From: Caulobacteraceae bacterium
Lineage (GTDB): Bacteria; Pseudomonadota; Alphaproteobacteria; Caulobacterales; Caulobacteraceae
Reading direction: 5' to 3'
DNA length: 64,000 nucleotides
Assembly: GCA_019695035.1 (NCBI GenBank)
Contig: JAIBAU010000009.1
Span: 1 to 64,000, forward strand
Within the stretch, counting starts at the first letter, position 1. Each line of letters begins with the position of its first letter. Below, piece by piece: positions 54,346 through 62,014 of the stretch. Both the position numbers and the translations under genes were made by a program. The notes below the pieces were generated by a model, which saw only the letters and a list, made by a program, of their open reading frames with translations, was not told where the DNA came from and did not search any database.

Positions 54346-56308
54346 GGCCGCACCGGTCCGGCCCAAACCCGCCAATCCGGTCGCACAGTGGGGCCGGATT
54401 TTTCGACCGGCCCTGACGGCCGATTTCATCCGGCAGTCGGTTCGCGCCCGGCCTCAACGGCCGTACGAGCTGCTGGAGATGACCCCGATGGTCGCGGAGC
54501 CGCAGCTCGCGGCCCGAAGCCAGCGGCTGATCGCCGAGGGCTGGTCCTCCGCCGGCAGAGTCTATTCGCTCAAACCACCGATGCCCTGGACGACGCTGGA
54601 GCGGGGTCCGGCCTTCGATATCAACAGCTGGAAGCCGCTGACCCGCCTGCTCGCGACCTACAGCCTGATGGGGGTCCGCACTCTCTTCGATGCCGGCTAC
54701 GCAGTGATCCGGGACTGGGTGGAGACCTTTCACCCGGCCACCACGGGGGTAGAGACCCCGAAGGATCTCGACGCCTTCGTCGGCCAGGTCGACGATCCCG
54801 TCTGGTACGACATGAGCGTGGGCGTGCGAGCGTACCGCCTGGCCTATGCGCTGGAAGTGCGGGCCCGCGATGAAGACGCGACCGACGATGAGTTGGAGCT
54901 GCTGGCCGCCTGCCTCTACTTCCACCTCGAGGCATTGGCGCGGCCAAGGTTCTTCAAGGGGCATTCGAACCATGGCCTGTATCAGGCGCTGGGGCAGCTT
55001 TCCGTCGCGCAGCGCTTCCACGACTGGCCCAAGATGCGGGAGTACGCGGCGCTTTCTTCACGGCGCCTCGAGCAGATGATCGGAGAGCACTTCTTCGCCT
55101 CCGGCGTGCACAACGAACATTCACCGGGCTACCACTACATGTTGCTGGGAACGTTCGTCGGGGCGAGGAACTCCGGCGTTCTGACGGACGCCGGCTTCAT
55201 CCGGATGCTCGAGCGAATGGAGGAAGCGCTTACGTGGATGATCATGCCGGACTCGACCACGGTCCCGCTTGGCGACACGGACGTGGTTTCGGTCTGGCGC
55301 AGGCCGGCCCTCGCTCAGGCTTACGCGAACCGGGAGCTCCAGTACCTGCTGTCGAGCGGGAAGACCGGGCTCGAGCCAAAGGCTGGCGTGCGTGCATGGG
55401 TCGACGCGGGGTATGCCTTCGCCCGGCTGAAGGCGGAGGGCGCGACCACGGAAGAGCCCCGCTGGAGCTATCTTGCCCAGACGGCCGGCTTCCACTCCCG
55501 CACCCACAAGCAGGCCGACGACATGGCTTTCCACTGGTGGGACAAGGGGCGCAACCTATTGGTGGATCCGGGCCGCTACGCCTTTGCGGGCAAGACCCGG
55601 CCAGACTCCGACCTGTTCCGCGAGGGATTCTGGTATTCGGATCCGCGGCGCATCTATGTCGAGACAACACGAGCTCACAATACGGTGGAGGTCGACGGCC
55701 GCAGCTTCCCGCGCGTCGATGTTGAGCCCTATGGATCGGGGGTCGTGCAGGCTGTCGAGATCGAGGGATTGGCGCTGCTGGAAACCCGGCTGACGCACTT
55801 CAGCACGATCGACCATCGGCGCATCCTGATCCTCAGGCCCGGTGCATTCCTGCTTTGTCTGGACTGGCTGCAAGACCGCGAGGGCCGGCCGCACCATTTC
55901 TCCCAGCGCTTCCATCTCGCCGCCGACCTGACCGCCGCGGCCGGGCCCCGGGGAACCCTGGTCGCCCGCGCCGCCGACGGCCTCGCTCTCAGTGCAGCCG
56001 ATCTGACCGGCAAGGCCACACTGTCGGCCGTCGACCGCGGACGAGAGGAACCGGAGCTTCTGGGGTGGATGGCGGACAAGGCCAACAGCTTCGTGCCAAC
56101 CACGACCTTCGCCTTCGAGCAGACGGGACCGGAAGCGGTTTTCGCCACCGCTTTCAGCTTCGCCGCTGACACCAAGATCCCCCCCGGCACCTCGCGGATC
56201 GGTCGAGAAGGGCCGTGGCGCTTCAACTGGATCGCCGACGGCCGTCGCTGGGCGGTTTCCCTCAGGGAAGACCGCGACCAGCCCATTTCGGCCCGCCTCG
56301 ACGCCTGA
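54338..56308 (+). CDS. Heparinase II/III-like polysaccharide lyase-fold protein (module 2)
   Basis: Protein of 656 residues, paralog of the gene at 49012, with the same order: HSNHG (209-213), EHSPGYH, then FHSRTHKQADD (H386 in the first histidine position). The beta-sandwich end contains SQRFHLAADL. Starts at ATG 54338 inside the GT4 gene. No signal peptide. It converges on kpsD with only two bases between. A duplicated lyase-like protein per glycosyltransferase may mean each edits its own linkage. Confidence 0.85.
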   Translation: MDEAAPVRPKPANPVAQWGRIFRPALTADFIRQSVRARPQRPYELLEMTPMVAEPQLAARSQRLIAEGWSSAGRVYSLKPPMPWTTLERGPAFDINSWKPLTRLLATYSLMGVRTLFDAGYAVIRDWVETFHPATTGVETPKDLDAFVGQVDDPVWYDMSVGVRAYRLAYALEVRARDEDATDDELELLAACLYFHLEALARPRFFKGHSNHGLYQALGQLSVAQRFHDWPKMREYAALSSRRLEQMIGEHFFASGVHNEHSPGYHYMLLGTFVGARNSGVLTDAGFIRMLERMEEALTWMIMPDSTTVPLGDTDVVSVWRRPALAQAYANRELQYLLSSGKTGLEPKAGVRAWVDAGYAFARLKAEGATTEEPRWSYLAQTAGFHSRTHKQADDMAFHWWDKGRNLLVDPGRYAFAGKTRPDSDLFREGFWYSDPRRIYVETTRAHNTVEVDGRSFPRVDVEPYGSGVVQAVEIEGLALLETRLTHFSTIDHRRILILRPGAFLLCLDWLQDREGRPHHFSQRFHLAADLTAAAGPRGTLVARAADGLALSAADLTGKATLSAVDRGREEPELLGWMADKANSFVPTTTFAFEQTGPEAVFATAFSFAADTKIPPGTSRIGREGPWRFNWIADGRRWAVSLREDRDQPISARLDA

Positions 56309-56310
56309 AG

Positions 56311-57969
56311 CTAGAGCCCGTCCACGGCTCGGGCGGCGATCGCGATCTGATAGAGGATCTGGGTAAAGTCCTTCACCAGCTCGAAGATTTTTGAATCCAT
56401 CTTGGGCAGGACCAGGATCCGATCTCCGGGCTGGACCCGGCCATCCTCGCGGATGCCGCCGTCGGCTCGCAGGACAAGGACATGGCCCCGGTCAGCCTTG
56501 GGCGTGAAGCCCCCGGCCGCCTTTATGTAATCCGACACCCGCGTCGACCGGTGCAGGATCGACTGCGGCGCCTGCACCTCGCCGGCGATGGTCACCACCT
56601 GTGAGTATTCCGGGATGACAATCACGTCGTCGGGCTCCAGCAACACCCGGTTCCGGTCCTGGCCATTCAGGGTCACGATCCCCAGCGGTTCGATAGACCT
56701 GGCCCGGCTGACGAACTGGGTGATGAAGGCCGCTTCCTGGGTGCGCGCCGTGGCCTCTCCCGGAGTCCGCATCGGGGCCGTCAGGGCGGCCCGCTCCAGT
56801 CGGCGAAGGCTGTCCTCCAGCATGGCCTTCTGGGTCCGCCGGACGCTTTCTCGACGCAGGTAGATCGAATTCTGATCCGCCAGCGGGTCCACCTGGACCT
56901 GGGCCAGCACCTGGCCCACCGTAGCTCCCCGCTGAACGGTAAAGACAGAGGGCCCGTCGTGGGCGCCTTCGACACGGATCGCCAGGGTCTGGGCCCGCAC
57001 GTCGCGCTCGAAGCGAACACGGTCGCCGTCCGCCACCGGCTGCCGGGCGAACTGGTCGATGGTCAGATAGGTGGCTACCGGCATCCGGTCGCGCGTGCCG
57101 ATGAGCGCCGCGTGCGTCGTCTCCGGACGGGGCCGGGCGTACATCAGGATCTCCGAACCTGTTGTCGGGCCTTCCAGTTCGAAGGTGAAGGGCGCACGCA
57201 CCGTACCCTCGACTGAGACGACCGGGCCCTGCTCGCCGACGACGATGGCGTCGCCGTTCCGAAACGAGAAGTCAGGCAGAGCCCCGGCGCGCAGGAACTC
57301 ATACAGGTCAGCCACGGCCATGACCTGCCCGCCGCGAACAATCCGGATGTTGCGGTAGCTGCCGCGGTTCGGGTCGATGCCTCCCGCGCGCTGGAGCAGG
57401 GTCACGACACTGTCGCCGGCGCCGGCGGGATAGGCGCCCGGGCGGGCGACCGGTCCGGTCACCAGCACTTGGATCGGCGCGGCGACCAGCGCCGAGGCGT
57501 AGACCCGCACATTCTCGTTATAGACCTTCCGCACGCCCGCGGTGACTGCAGCCTGCACGCCGCCGGCGCGCACGCCGCCCAGCGATATGGGTCCCACGTT
57601 GGGAACGACGATGTTGCCGCGAGCGTCGAGCGACAGGTCCATCTCCTGGGTCACCGCGCCGTACAGCGACACGTGCACGCGGTCGCCGGGCTGCAAGATG
57701 TAGGATGGGTCGAGAATCTGGGGGCTGTAGCTAGGCGCGACGCCCTGGAAGATGTCGGCGCCGAGCGGCGCCGGTCGCTGGTTGGCCTGATCCTGCTGGG
57801 CAAGGACCCGCGGCCCCTCGGGGGCGGCCTGCTCCACCGGCGTCGGGGGCGGCGCGCCGCCAGTGTCCTGGGCCACCGTAGCGGCCGGGGCGACAAGGGC
57901 GGTCACGAGAAGGGCTGTCAGCACAAGCCGCATGCGGACGAGCGCGCGTGTCAGGGCGGCGACGTTCAT
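56311..57969 (-). CDS. kpsD: Capsular polysaccharide outer-membrane export protein KpsD/Wza-type
   Basis: Exported protein of 552 residues, near the length of KpsD. The signal peptide (LVLTALLVTALVAPAATVAQ) is followed by the polysaccharide-export domain (YILQPGDRVHVSLYG) and at least two SLBB-type domains (VLVTGPVARPGAYPAG, VVTIAGEVQAPQSILH). It forms the outer-membrane pore part of the capsule exporter. ATG 57969 has AAGGAG upstream and overlaps the kpsE stop by four bases. Last gene of kpsMTED. Confidence 0.9.
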   Translation of the reverse strand: MNVAALTRALVRMRLVLTALLVTALVAPAATVAQDTGGAPPPTPVEQAAPEGPRVLAQQDQANQRPAPLGADIFQGVAPSYSPQILDPSYILQPGDRVHVSLYGAVTQEMDLSLDARGNIVVPNVGPISLGGVRAGGVQAAVTAGVRKVYNENVRVYASALVAAPIQVLVTGPVARPGAYPAGAGDSVVTLLQRAGGIDPNRGSYRNIRIVRGGQVMAVADLYEFLRAGALPDFSFRNGDAIVVGEQGPVVSVEGTVRAPFTFELEGPTTGSEILMYARPRPETTHAALIGTRDRMPVATYLTIDQFARQPVADGDRVRFERDVRAQTLAIRVEGAHDGPSVFTVQRGATVGQVLAQVQVDPLADQNSIYLRRESVRRTQKAMLEDSLRRLERAALTAPMRTPGEATARTQEAAFITQFVSRARSIEPLGIVTLNGQDRNRVLLEPDDVIVIPEYSQVVTIAGEVQAPQSILHRSTRVSDYIKAAGGFTPKADRGHVLVLRADGGIREDGRVQPGDRILVLPKMDSKIFELVKDFTQILYQIAIAARAVDGL

Positions 57970-59102
57970 CGCAGGTGCTCCTTCAGGACCGAATAGCTCA
58001 GGGCTCCAACGGCCCAAAGCAGGGATGCGCCGAAAAAGACCGCGAGAACATTGACCAGCCGAGGCCAGTAGTTCGATGTCTGCGGCGTTTCGGGCGGAAC
58101 GTAGGCGACGACATACTTGGCGTCGGCGCGGCTGTCGCGACGTGAGCTCTCCAGCGCCGCCACCGCGGTGTGATAGGCGCGCTGGGCGAATTCGTAATCG
58201 AGCAACAGGGCCCGGGCCTCGACCTCGCTGTTCGCCAGGTTTTCTCCCGGAGCCGAAAGGGCTCGCTCGACGGCCCGGGCGCGCTCGGCTTCGAGCGCGG
58301 CGATCTTGCTGGAGACCGCCTGCACCTGGGGGGCGTTGGGCTGGAAAGTCTGCAGCATGGTGGCGTGTTCGGCGCGAAGGGCCGCAAGCTGGGTGTCGAT
58401 GCCTCCGACGAGATTCAGGGCCTGGGTGACCGGCGCCGCCGTCGGCACCACCGCAGTCGAACCCTGGAATTCGGCGAGCCGCTGCTTCACGGTCTCGAAC
58501 TCCGTCTTGGTGCGCTCGACCTCGTCCAGGTTCACCTGCTGCAGATTGCCCATGGGACGGGTCGACAGCGAATTGACCGTGCTCTCGGTCGCCGCCAGGA
58601 CGCCCTGGGCGAGACGCAGCGCATCGGCGGGCCTGTAGGCCCGGACACTGAACGTGGTCGAACCGGAGTTGAGCTCGGACTTAACCTTCACCTTGCTGCG
58701 CCAGAAGGCCGTTGCCGTTTCGATCGGCGCATGCGGGCTGATCTGGGCCGCGGGATCGAGGCTGAAGCGCGAGTAGGCTTCATTGAACCCCCCTTTCGAG
58801 CGCAGCGCCTGGACCATGGCCGTCGACCGGATGTAGTCCGCGACGATCTGCGCATCGGTGGACTGCTGCGTGGGAGCAGCGATCCCCGCCAGCCCGAGAA
58901 TGTCCTGCGGCTGGGACTGCTCGGCCCCGCGAATGGTGAAGGAGGAGGTGGCCGTGTACTCGGGCGGGGCGATGACCAGCAGGTAAAGCGCCGTGAGCAG
59001 GGTGGGCGCGAGGACGAACACGAGGAATGACCGTATCGCAGTGCGGCGACGTTCAGCGCGGGCGCGCTGCCGGTCCATCTTGAGCTCTTCGGAGGCGGTC
59101 AT
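57966..59102 (-). CDS. kpsE: Capsule export inner-membrane protein KpsE (PCP-type)
   Basis: Polysaccharide co-polymerase/adaptor of 378 residues with two flanking transmembrane helices (about 24-44 and 350-370) and a long periplasmic helical region between them (about 200-320, including EVERTKTEFETVKQRLAEFQ). The YTATSSFTIRG segment after the first helix is typical. It links KpsMT with KpsD. ATG 59102 overlaps the kpsT stop by four bases. Confidence 0.92.
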   Translation of the reverse strand: MTASEELKMDRQRARAERRRTAIRSFLVFVLAPTLLTALYLLVIAPPEYTATSSFTIRGAEQSQPQDILGLAGIAAPTQQSTDAQIVADYIRSTAMVQALRSKGGFNEAYSRFSLDPAAQISPHAPIETATAFWRSKVKVKSELNSGSTTFSVRAYRPADALRLAQGVLAATESTVNSLSTRPMGNLQQVNLDEVERTKTEFETVKQRLAEFQGSTAVVPTAAPVTQALNLVGGIDTQLAALRAEHATMLQTFQPNAPQVQAVSSKIAALEAERARAVERALSAPGENLANSEVEARALLLDYEFAQRAYHTAVAALESSRRDSRADAKYVVAYVPPETPQTSNYWPRLVNVLAVFFGASLLWAVGALSYSVLKEHLR

Positions 59103-59767
59103 GCGGCGCGCTCTGCTATGTAGTCGGTGTAGAATTCATTGGCGGATTCAAGGTCGTCGAACATCGTGAACTTCCCGTCGTGCAGCACCCCGGCGGCGTG
59201 GCAGTAGTCCTGCATCACCGAGATGTGGTGGGACGCGACGATGAGGCTGGAACGGGCGGCGCGCTCCTCGAATACGCGTTTCGACTTGGCCTGGAACGCG
59301 GCGTCCCCCACGCTCAGCGTCTCGTCGATGAGGTAGACCTGAAAATCCATGGCCATCGACAGACCGAAGGCCAGCTTGGCCCGCATCCCCGACGAATAGG
59401 TGTTGATCGGCTCATCCATGTAGCGACCAAGTTCGGCGAAGTCGCGAACGAATTCGGTCACCTCATCGATGTCATGGTCGTAGATCCGGGCCACGAAGCG
59501 GAGGTTCTCCGTTCCCGTGAGGCTGCCCGAAAATGAGGGGGCGAAGCCCAGCGGCCAGGAAACCGACACGGTCTTCTTGACCCGACCGGCGTTGGGTCGC
59601 TCGGCCCCGCCGATGATGCGGATCATCGTCGACTTGCCGGATCCGTTCAGACCCAGGATGCCGATATTGCGGCCCTTCGGGAAGACCGCATCGATGTTGT
59701 CGAGCACGACCTTCCGGCCGCCGTTCTTGAGCCGGTAATGCTTCTCGATGCCGATCAGTTCGATCAT
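59099..59767 (-). CDS. kpsT: Capsule ABC exporter ATP-binding protein KpsT
   Basis: ATPase of 222 residues powering capsule export. Walker A is GLNGSGKST, the signature is YSSGMRAKLAF and the Walker B region is QVYLIDE; H-loop VASHH follows. The start is ATG 59767 (MIELIGIEKHYRL), overlapping the kpsM stop by four bases; the frame is open further upstream but that reads inside kpsM. No long C-terminal carbohydrate-binding domain is present, matching group 2 KpsT rather than O-antigen Wzt. Confidence 0.95.
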   Translation of the reverse strand: MIELIGIEKHYRLKNGGRKVVLDNIDAVFPKGRNIGILGLNGSGKSTMIRIIGGAERPNAGRVKKTVSVSWPLGFAPSFSGSLTGTENLRFVARIYDHDIDEVTEFVRDFAELGRYMDEPINTYSSGMRAKLAFGLSMAMDFQVYLIDETLSVGDAAFQAKSKRVFEERAARSSLIVASHHISVMQDYCHAAGVLHDGKFTMFDDLESANEFYTDYIAERAA

Positions 59768-60579
59768 CCGGGCGCCTCCGCATGCCCGGACAGCCGCAGC
59801 ATCCAGTCCATGAAGAGACCACAGAAGGTCAGCCAGACCGCCCAACCCAGTACGTAGAGGATCGAATAGTGGTCGCTCTCGAACCCCGGCAGCGCCGCCG
59901 ACCGGATCCATTCGATCATGTGCGACAGAGGATTGAGCAGGATGACCGCGCGCGCCTGCGGGGGGAGGGACTCCATGGTGTAGAAGACGCCGGAGGTGAA
60001 GAAGAGCACCCGCGCGCTTAGTCGAATCACTTCCGGCCAGAAGCGGATGATGCGCGCCATGCCGGCGTTGAACATGGCGAACCCGAAGGCCAGCAGACTC
60101 ATCGCCCCGAAGGCCCCCAACAGGTTGAGGGGCTCGTCCGTCCAGGAAGACAGGGGTTCGTTTCCGAACAGCCTGAGCATCACCACGAAAACAAGGAAGA
60201 TCACGAGGGTGCTGGTCATTTCCAGCAGCACCCGGGCCGTCACGATCGAAACCGGCTGAACCTGGCTGTGGACCATAAGCGGCGCATTGGACTCCACCGC
60301 GGTGGCGCCCCGGATCGAGGCGGATCGCCACGCCAGGTAAGGGAATATTCCGGTCAGGAGAAACGCTGGCATGGAGGCGTTGATCGGCACGCGCCGTCCC
60401 AGCAGCTCAAAGAAGAACCAGAGAACGCAAAGCTGGATCGCCGGTTCAACCAGGGCCCAGGCGTAGCCAATGCGCGTGCTGCCATGGCGCGTTCTCGCCT
60501 CCCGCAGCACGAGAGCGTGCACTACGCGGCCGAACATCTCGAGCTGACGCGCGAGCTTGCTGGGCAGGCTGAAGTCCAA
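59764..60579 (-). CDS. kpsM: Capsule ABC exporter permease KpsM
   Basis: Integral membrane protein of 271 residues with six hydrophobic segments in the ABC-2 pattern: LVEPAIQLCVLWFFFELLG, FLLTGIFPYLAWRS, STLVIFLVFVVMLRLF, LGAFGAMSLLAFGFAMFNAG, VLFFTSGVFYTMESLP and a last WAVWLTFCGLF. LNPLSHMIEWIRSA is characteristic. TTG 60579 is preceded by GAGGGG; ATG 60537 is the alternative. First gene of the kpsMTED operon, divergent from a GT2 gene. Confidence 0.93.
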   Translation of the reverse strand: MDFSLPSKLARQLEMFGRVVHALVLREARTRHGSTRIGYAWALVEPAIQLCVLWFFFELLGRRVPINASMPAFLLTGIFPYLAWRSASIRGATAVESNAPLMVHSQVQPVSIVTARVLLEMTSTLVIFLVFVVMLRLFGNEPLSSWTDEPLNLLGAFGAMSLLAFGFAMFNAGMARIIRFWPEVIRLSARVLFFTSGVFYTMESLPPQARAVILLNPLSHMIEWIRSAALPGFESDHYSILYVLGWAVWLTFCGLFMDWMLRLSGHAEAPG

Positions 60580-60712
60580 GCGGCGTTCCCCTCAAGCGCG
60601 AGAAGGTCCATCGTCTACAGGAGAAAGGCCCCTATGCAAGGGCCCATGGCCCGCCTATCCGAGGTGCTGAGCGCCGTTCTGACGAGAAGTCCTGATCACC
60701 CAGCCGACTGAC

Positions 60713-62014
60713 ATGCCTTCCCGCCGACCGGGCCGCATCGAGCGCCTTGCAGAGCAGGCATTCGGGTGGCCGGCCCCTTTGCGCGCGTGGGTTGCAAGGC
60801 GAGCGGCGCGATCAGGCCTGCACGCCCACGCCTTGGCCTGCGCGCCGGAGGACGCCTACGTGCTCGCGCGAGCCGGTTTCTTCGAACAGGCCGCAGAGCA
60901 TTCAACTCCCGGCAAGGTCGCCTGGTCCGCCTCAATGGCAGGGCTGGGTCGACTGGATCTGCTGGCGGACCTCCCTGCGCGGACCAGAGACGCAGATGTG
61001 AGGTGGATCGCGGGTCTGATGGCCGCTTGGGACGTCGAGGCGGCGTTGCGCCTGTTGCCGGAACGCATGACGTTTGAGCGGGCCGGCTGCCTGCTGGCGC
61101 TGGGACGCGTAGACGAAGCGCTTGCCGCCAGCCCCGACGAACTGTCGCGCTCGGCCCGAGCTGTGCTCTTGCGCGACCCTGACGCCGCGGCGGAGGCGCT
61201 GGCCGACTGGTTCACCCATCAGGGCCTCGCGCCTCCCCGGCCCCGCCGCCGGGGAAAGCCGTACGGGGTCGCAGACTTCCGAAGCGATCCGCCCGCCAGG
61301 CCCCTCGACGGGCCGCTCGTATCGATCATCGTCGCCATGAAGAACGCCGCGCGAACCCTTCAGGCCGCCGTCGCGTCCCTGACAGCTCAGACCTGGTCGA
61401 ACCTCGAGGTTCTTCTGGTCGACGACGCCTCGTCCGACGCCACCTTGGCCGTCGCAGCGGAACTGGCCGCCGCTGACCGGCGCATCCGGGTTCTGCGGAG
61501 GGAAGGGCTTCCAGGCGCATCCGGAGCGCGCAACACCGGCCTCCGCGCCGCCGCCGGCGCCTATGTCACTTTCCACGACGCCGACGACTGGGCCGAGCCG
61601 CACCGGATCCAGCATCAGGTCGCGGCGGTTTCCGAAGACGGGGTCGCGGCCGTCTCGCGGCATTTCAGGATCACCGACGACGGCCGCCCTGTCTGCCCGC
61701 GAGTGTTTCCGATGGTCCGGCTCTGTCCGATTTCCGTCCTCCTGACCGCAGCGGCCGCCCGGGCGGCGGGACCGTTCGAGGATTCGCCGGTGGGAGCCGA
61801 TTCCGAGTATCTGGCGCGCCTTGACCTCCTGTTTGGAAGGCCTCGGGTGGCGCGCCTCAGTCAGACGCACATTGTCGCCGCATGGAACGCGGCCTCGCTG
61901 AGCGGCGGCGGCGCGACGGGGTTGGCGAGCGCGCAAGGCCGGGCCCTCCGCGAAGCCTATGAACGCGACTGGCGCGTCCGACACGCCGATCGCCTACGGG
62001 AGTTGGTGGCATGA
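60713..62014 (+). CDS. GT2-family glycosyltransferase with N-terminal helical domain
   Basis: Protein of 433 residues. Residues 1-200 are helical and resemble TPR-like repeats. The GT-A domain begins at PLVSIIVAMKNAARTL (about 201), with VDD at 236-238, the GASGARNTGLRAA loop and the DxD-type FHDADDW (289-292). It probably adds a capsule sugar. It overlaps kpsC by four bases and may supply the linker or first sugar acted on by KpsC. No clear ribosome site precedes ATG 60713. Confidence 0.83.
   Translation: MPSRRPGRIERLAEQAFGWPAPLRAWVARRAARSGLHAHALACAPEDAYVLARAGFFEQAAEHSTPGKVAWSASMAGLGRLDLLADLPARTRDADVRWIAGLMAAWDVEAALRLLPERMTFERAGCLLALGRVDEALAASPDELSRSARAVLLRDPDAAAEALADWFTHQGLAPPRPRRRGKPYGVADFRSDPPARPLDGPLVSIIVAMKNAARTLQAAVASLTAQTWSNLEVLLVDDASSDATLAVAAELAAADRRIRVLRREGLPGASGARNTGLRAAAGAYVTFHDADDWAEPHRIQHQVAAVSEDGVAAVSRHFRITDDGRPVCPRVFPMVRLCPISVLLTAAAARAAGPFEDSPVGADSEYLARLDLLFGRPRVARLSQTHIVAAWNAASLSGGGATGLASAQGRALREAYERDWRVRHADRLRELVA

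Noticed and set aside
59099..60331. A 410-codon frame joining kpsM and KpsT
   Set aside because: The upstream half is a shadow of kpsM in a different frame; KpsT homology starts at 59767.
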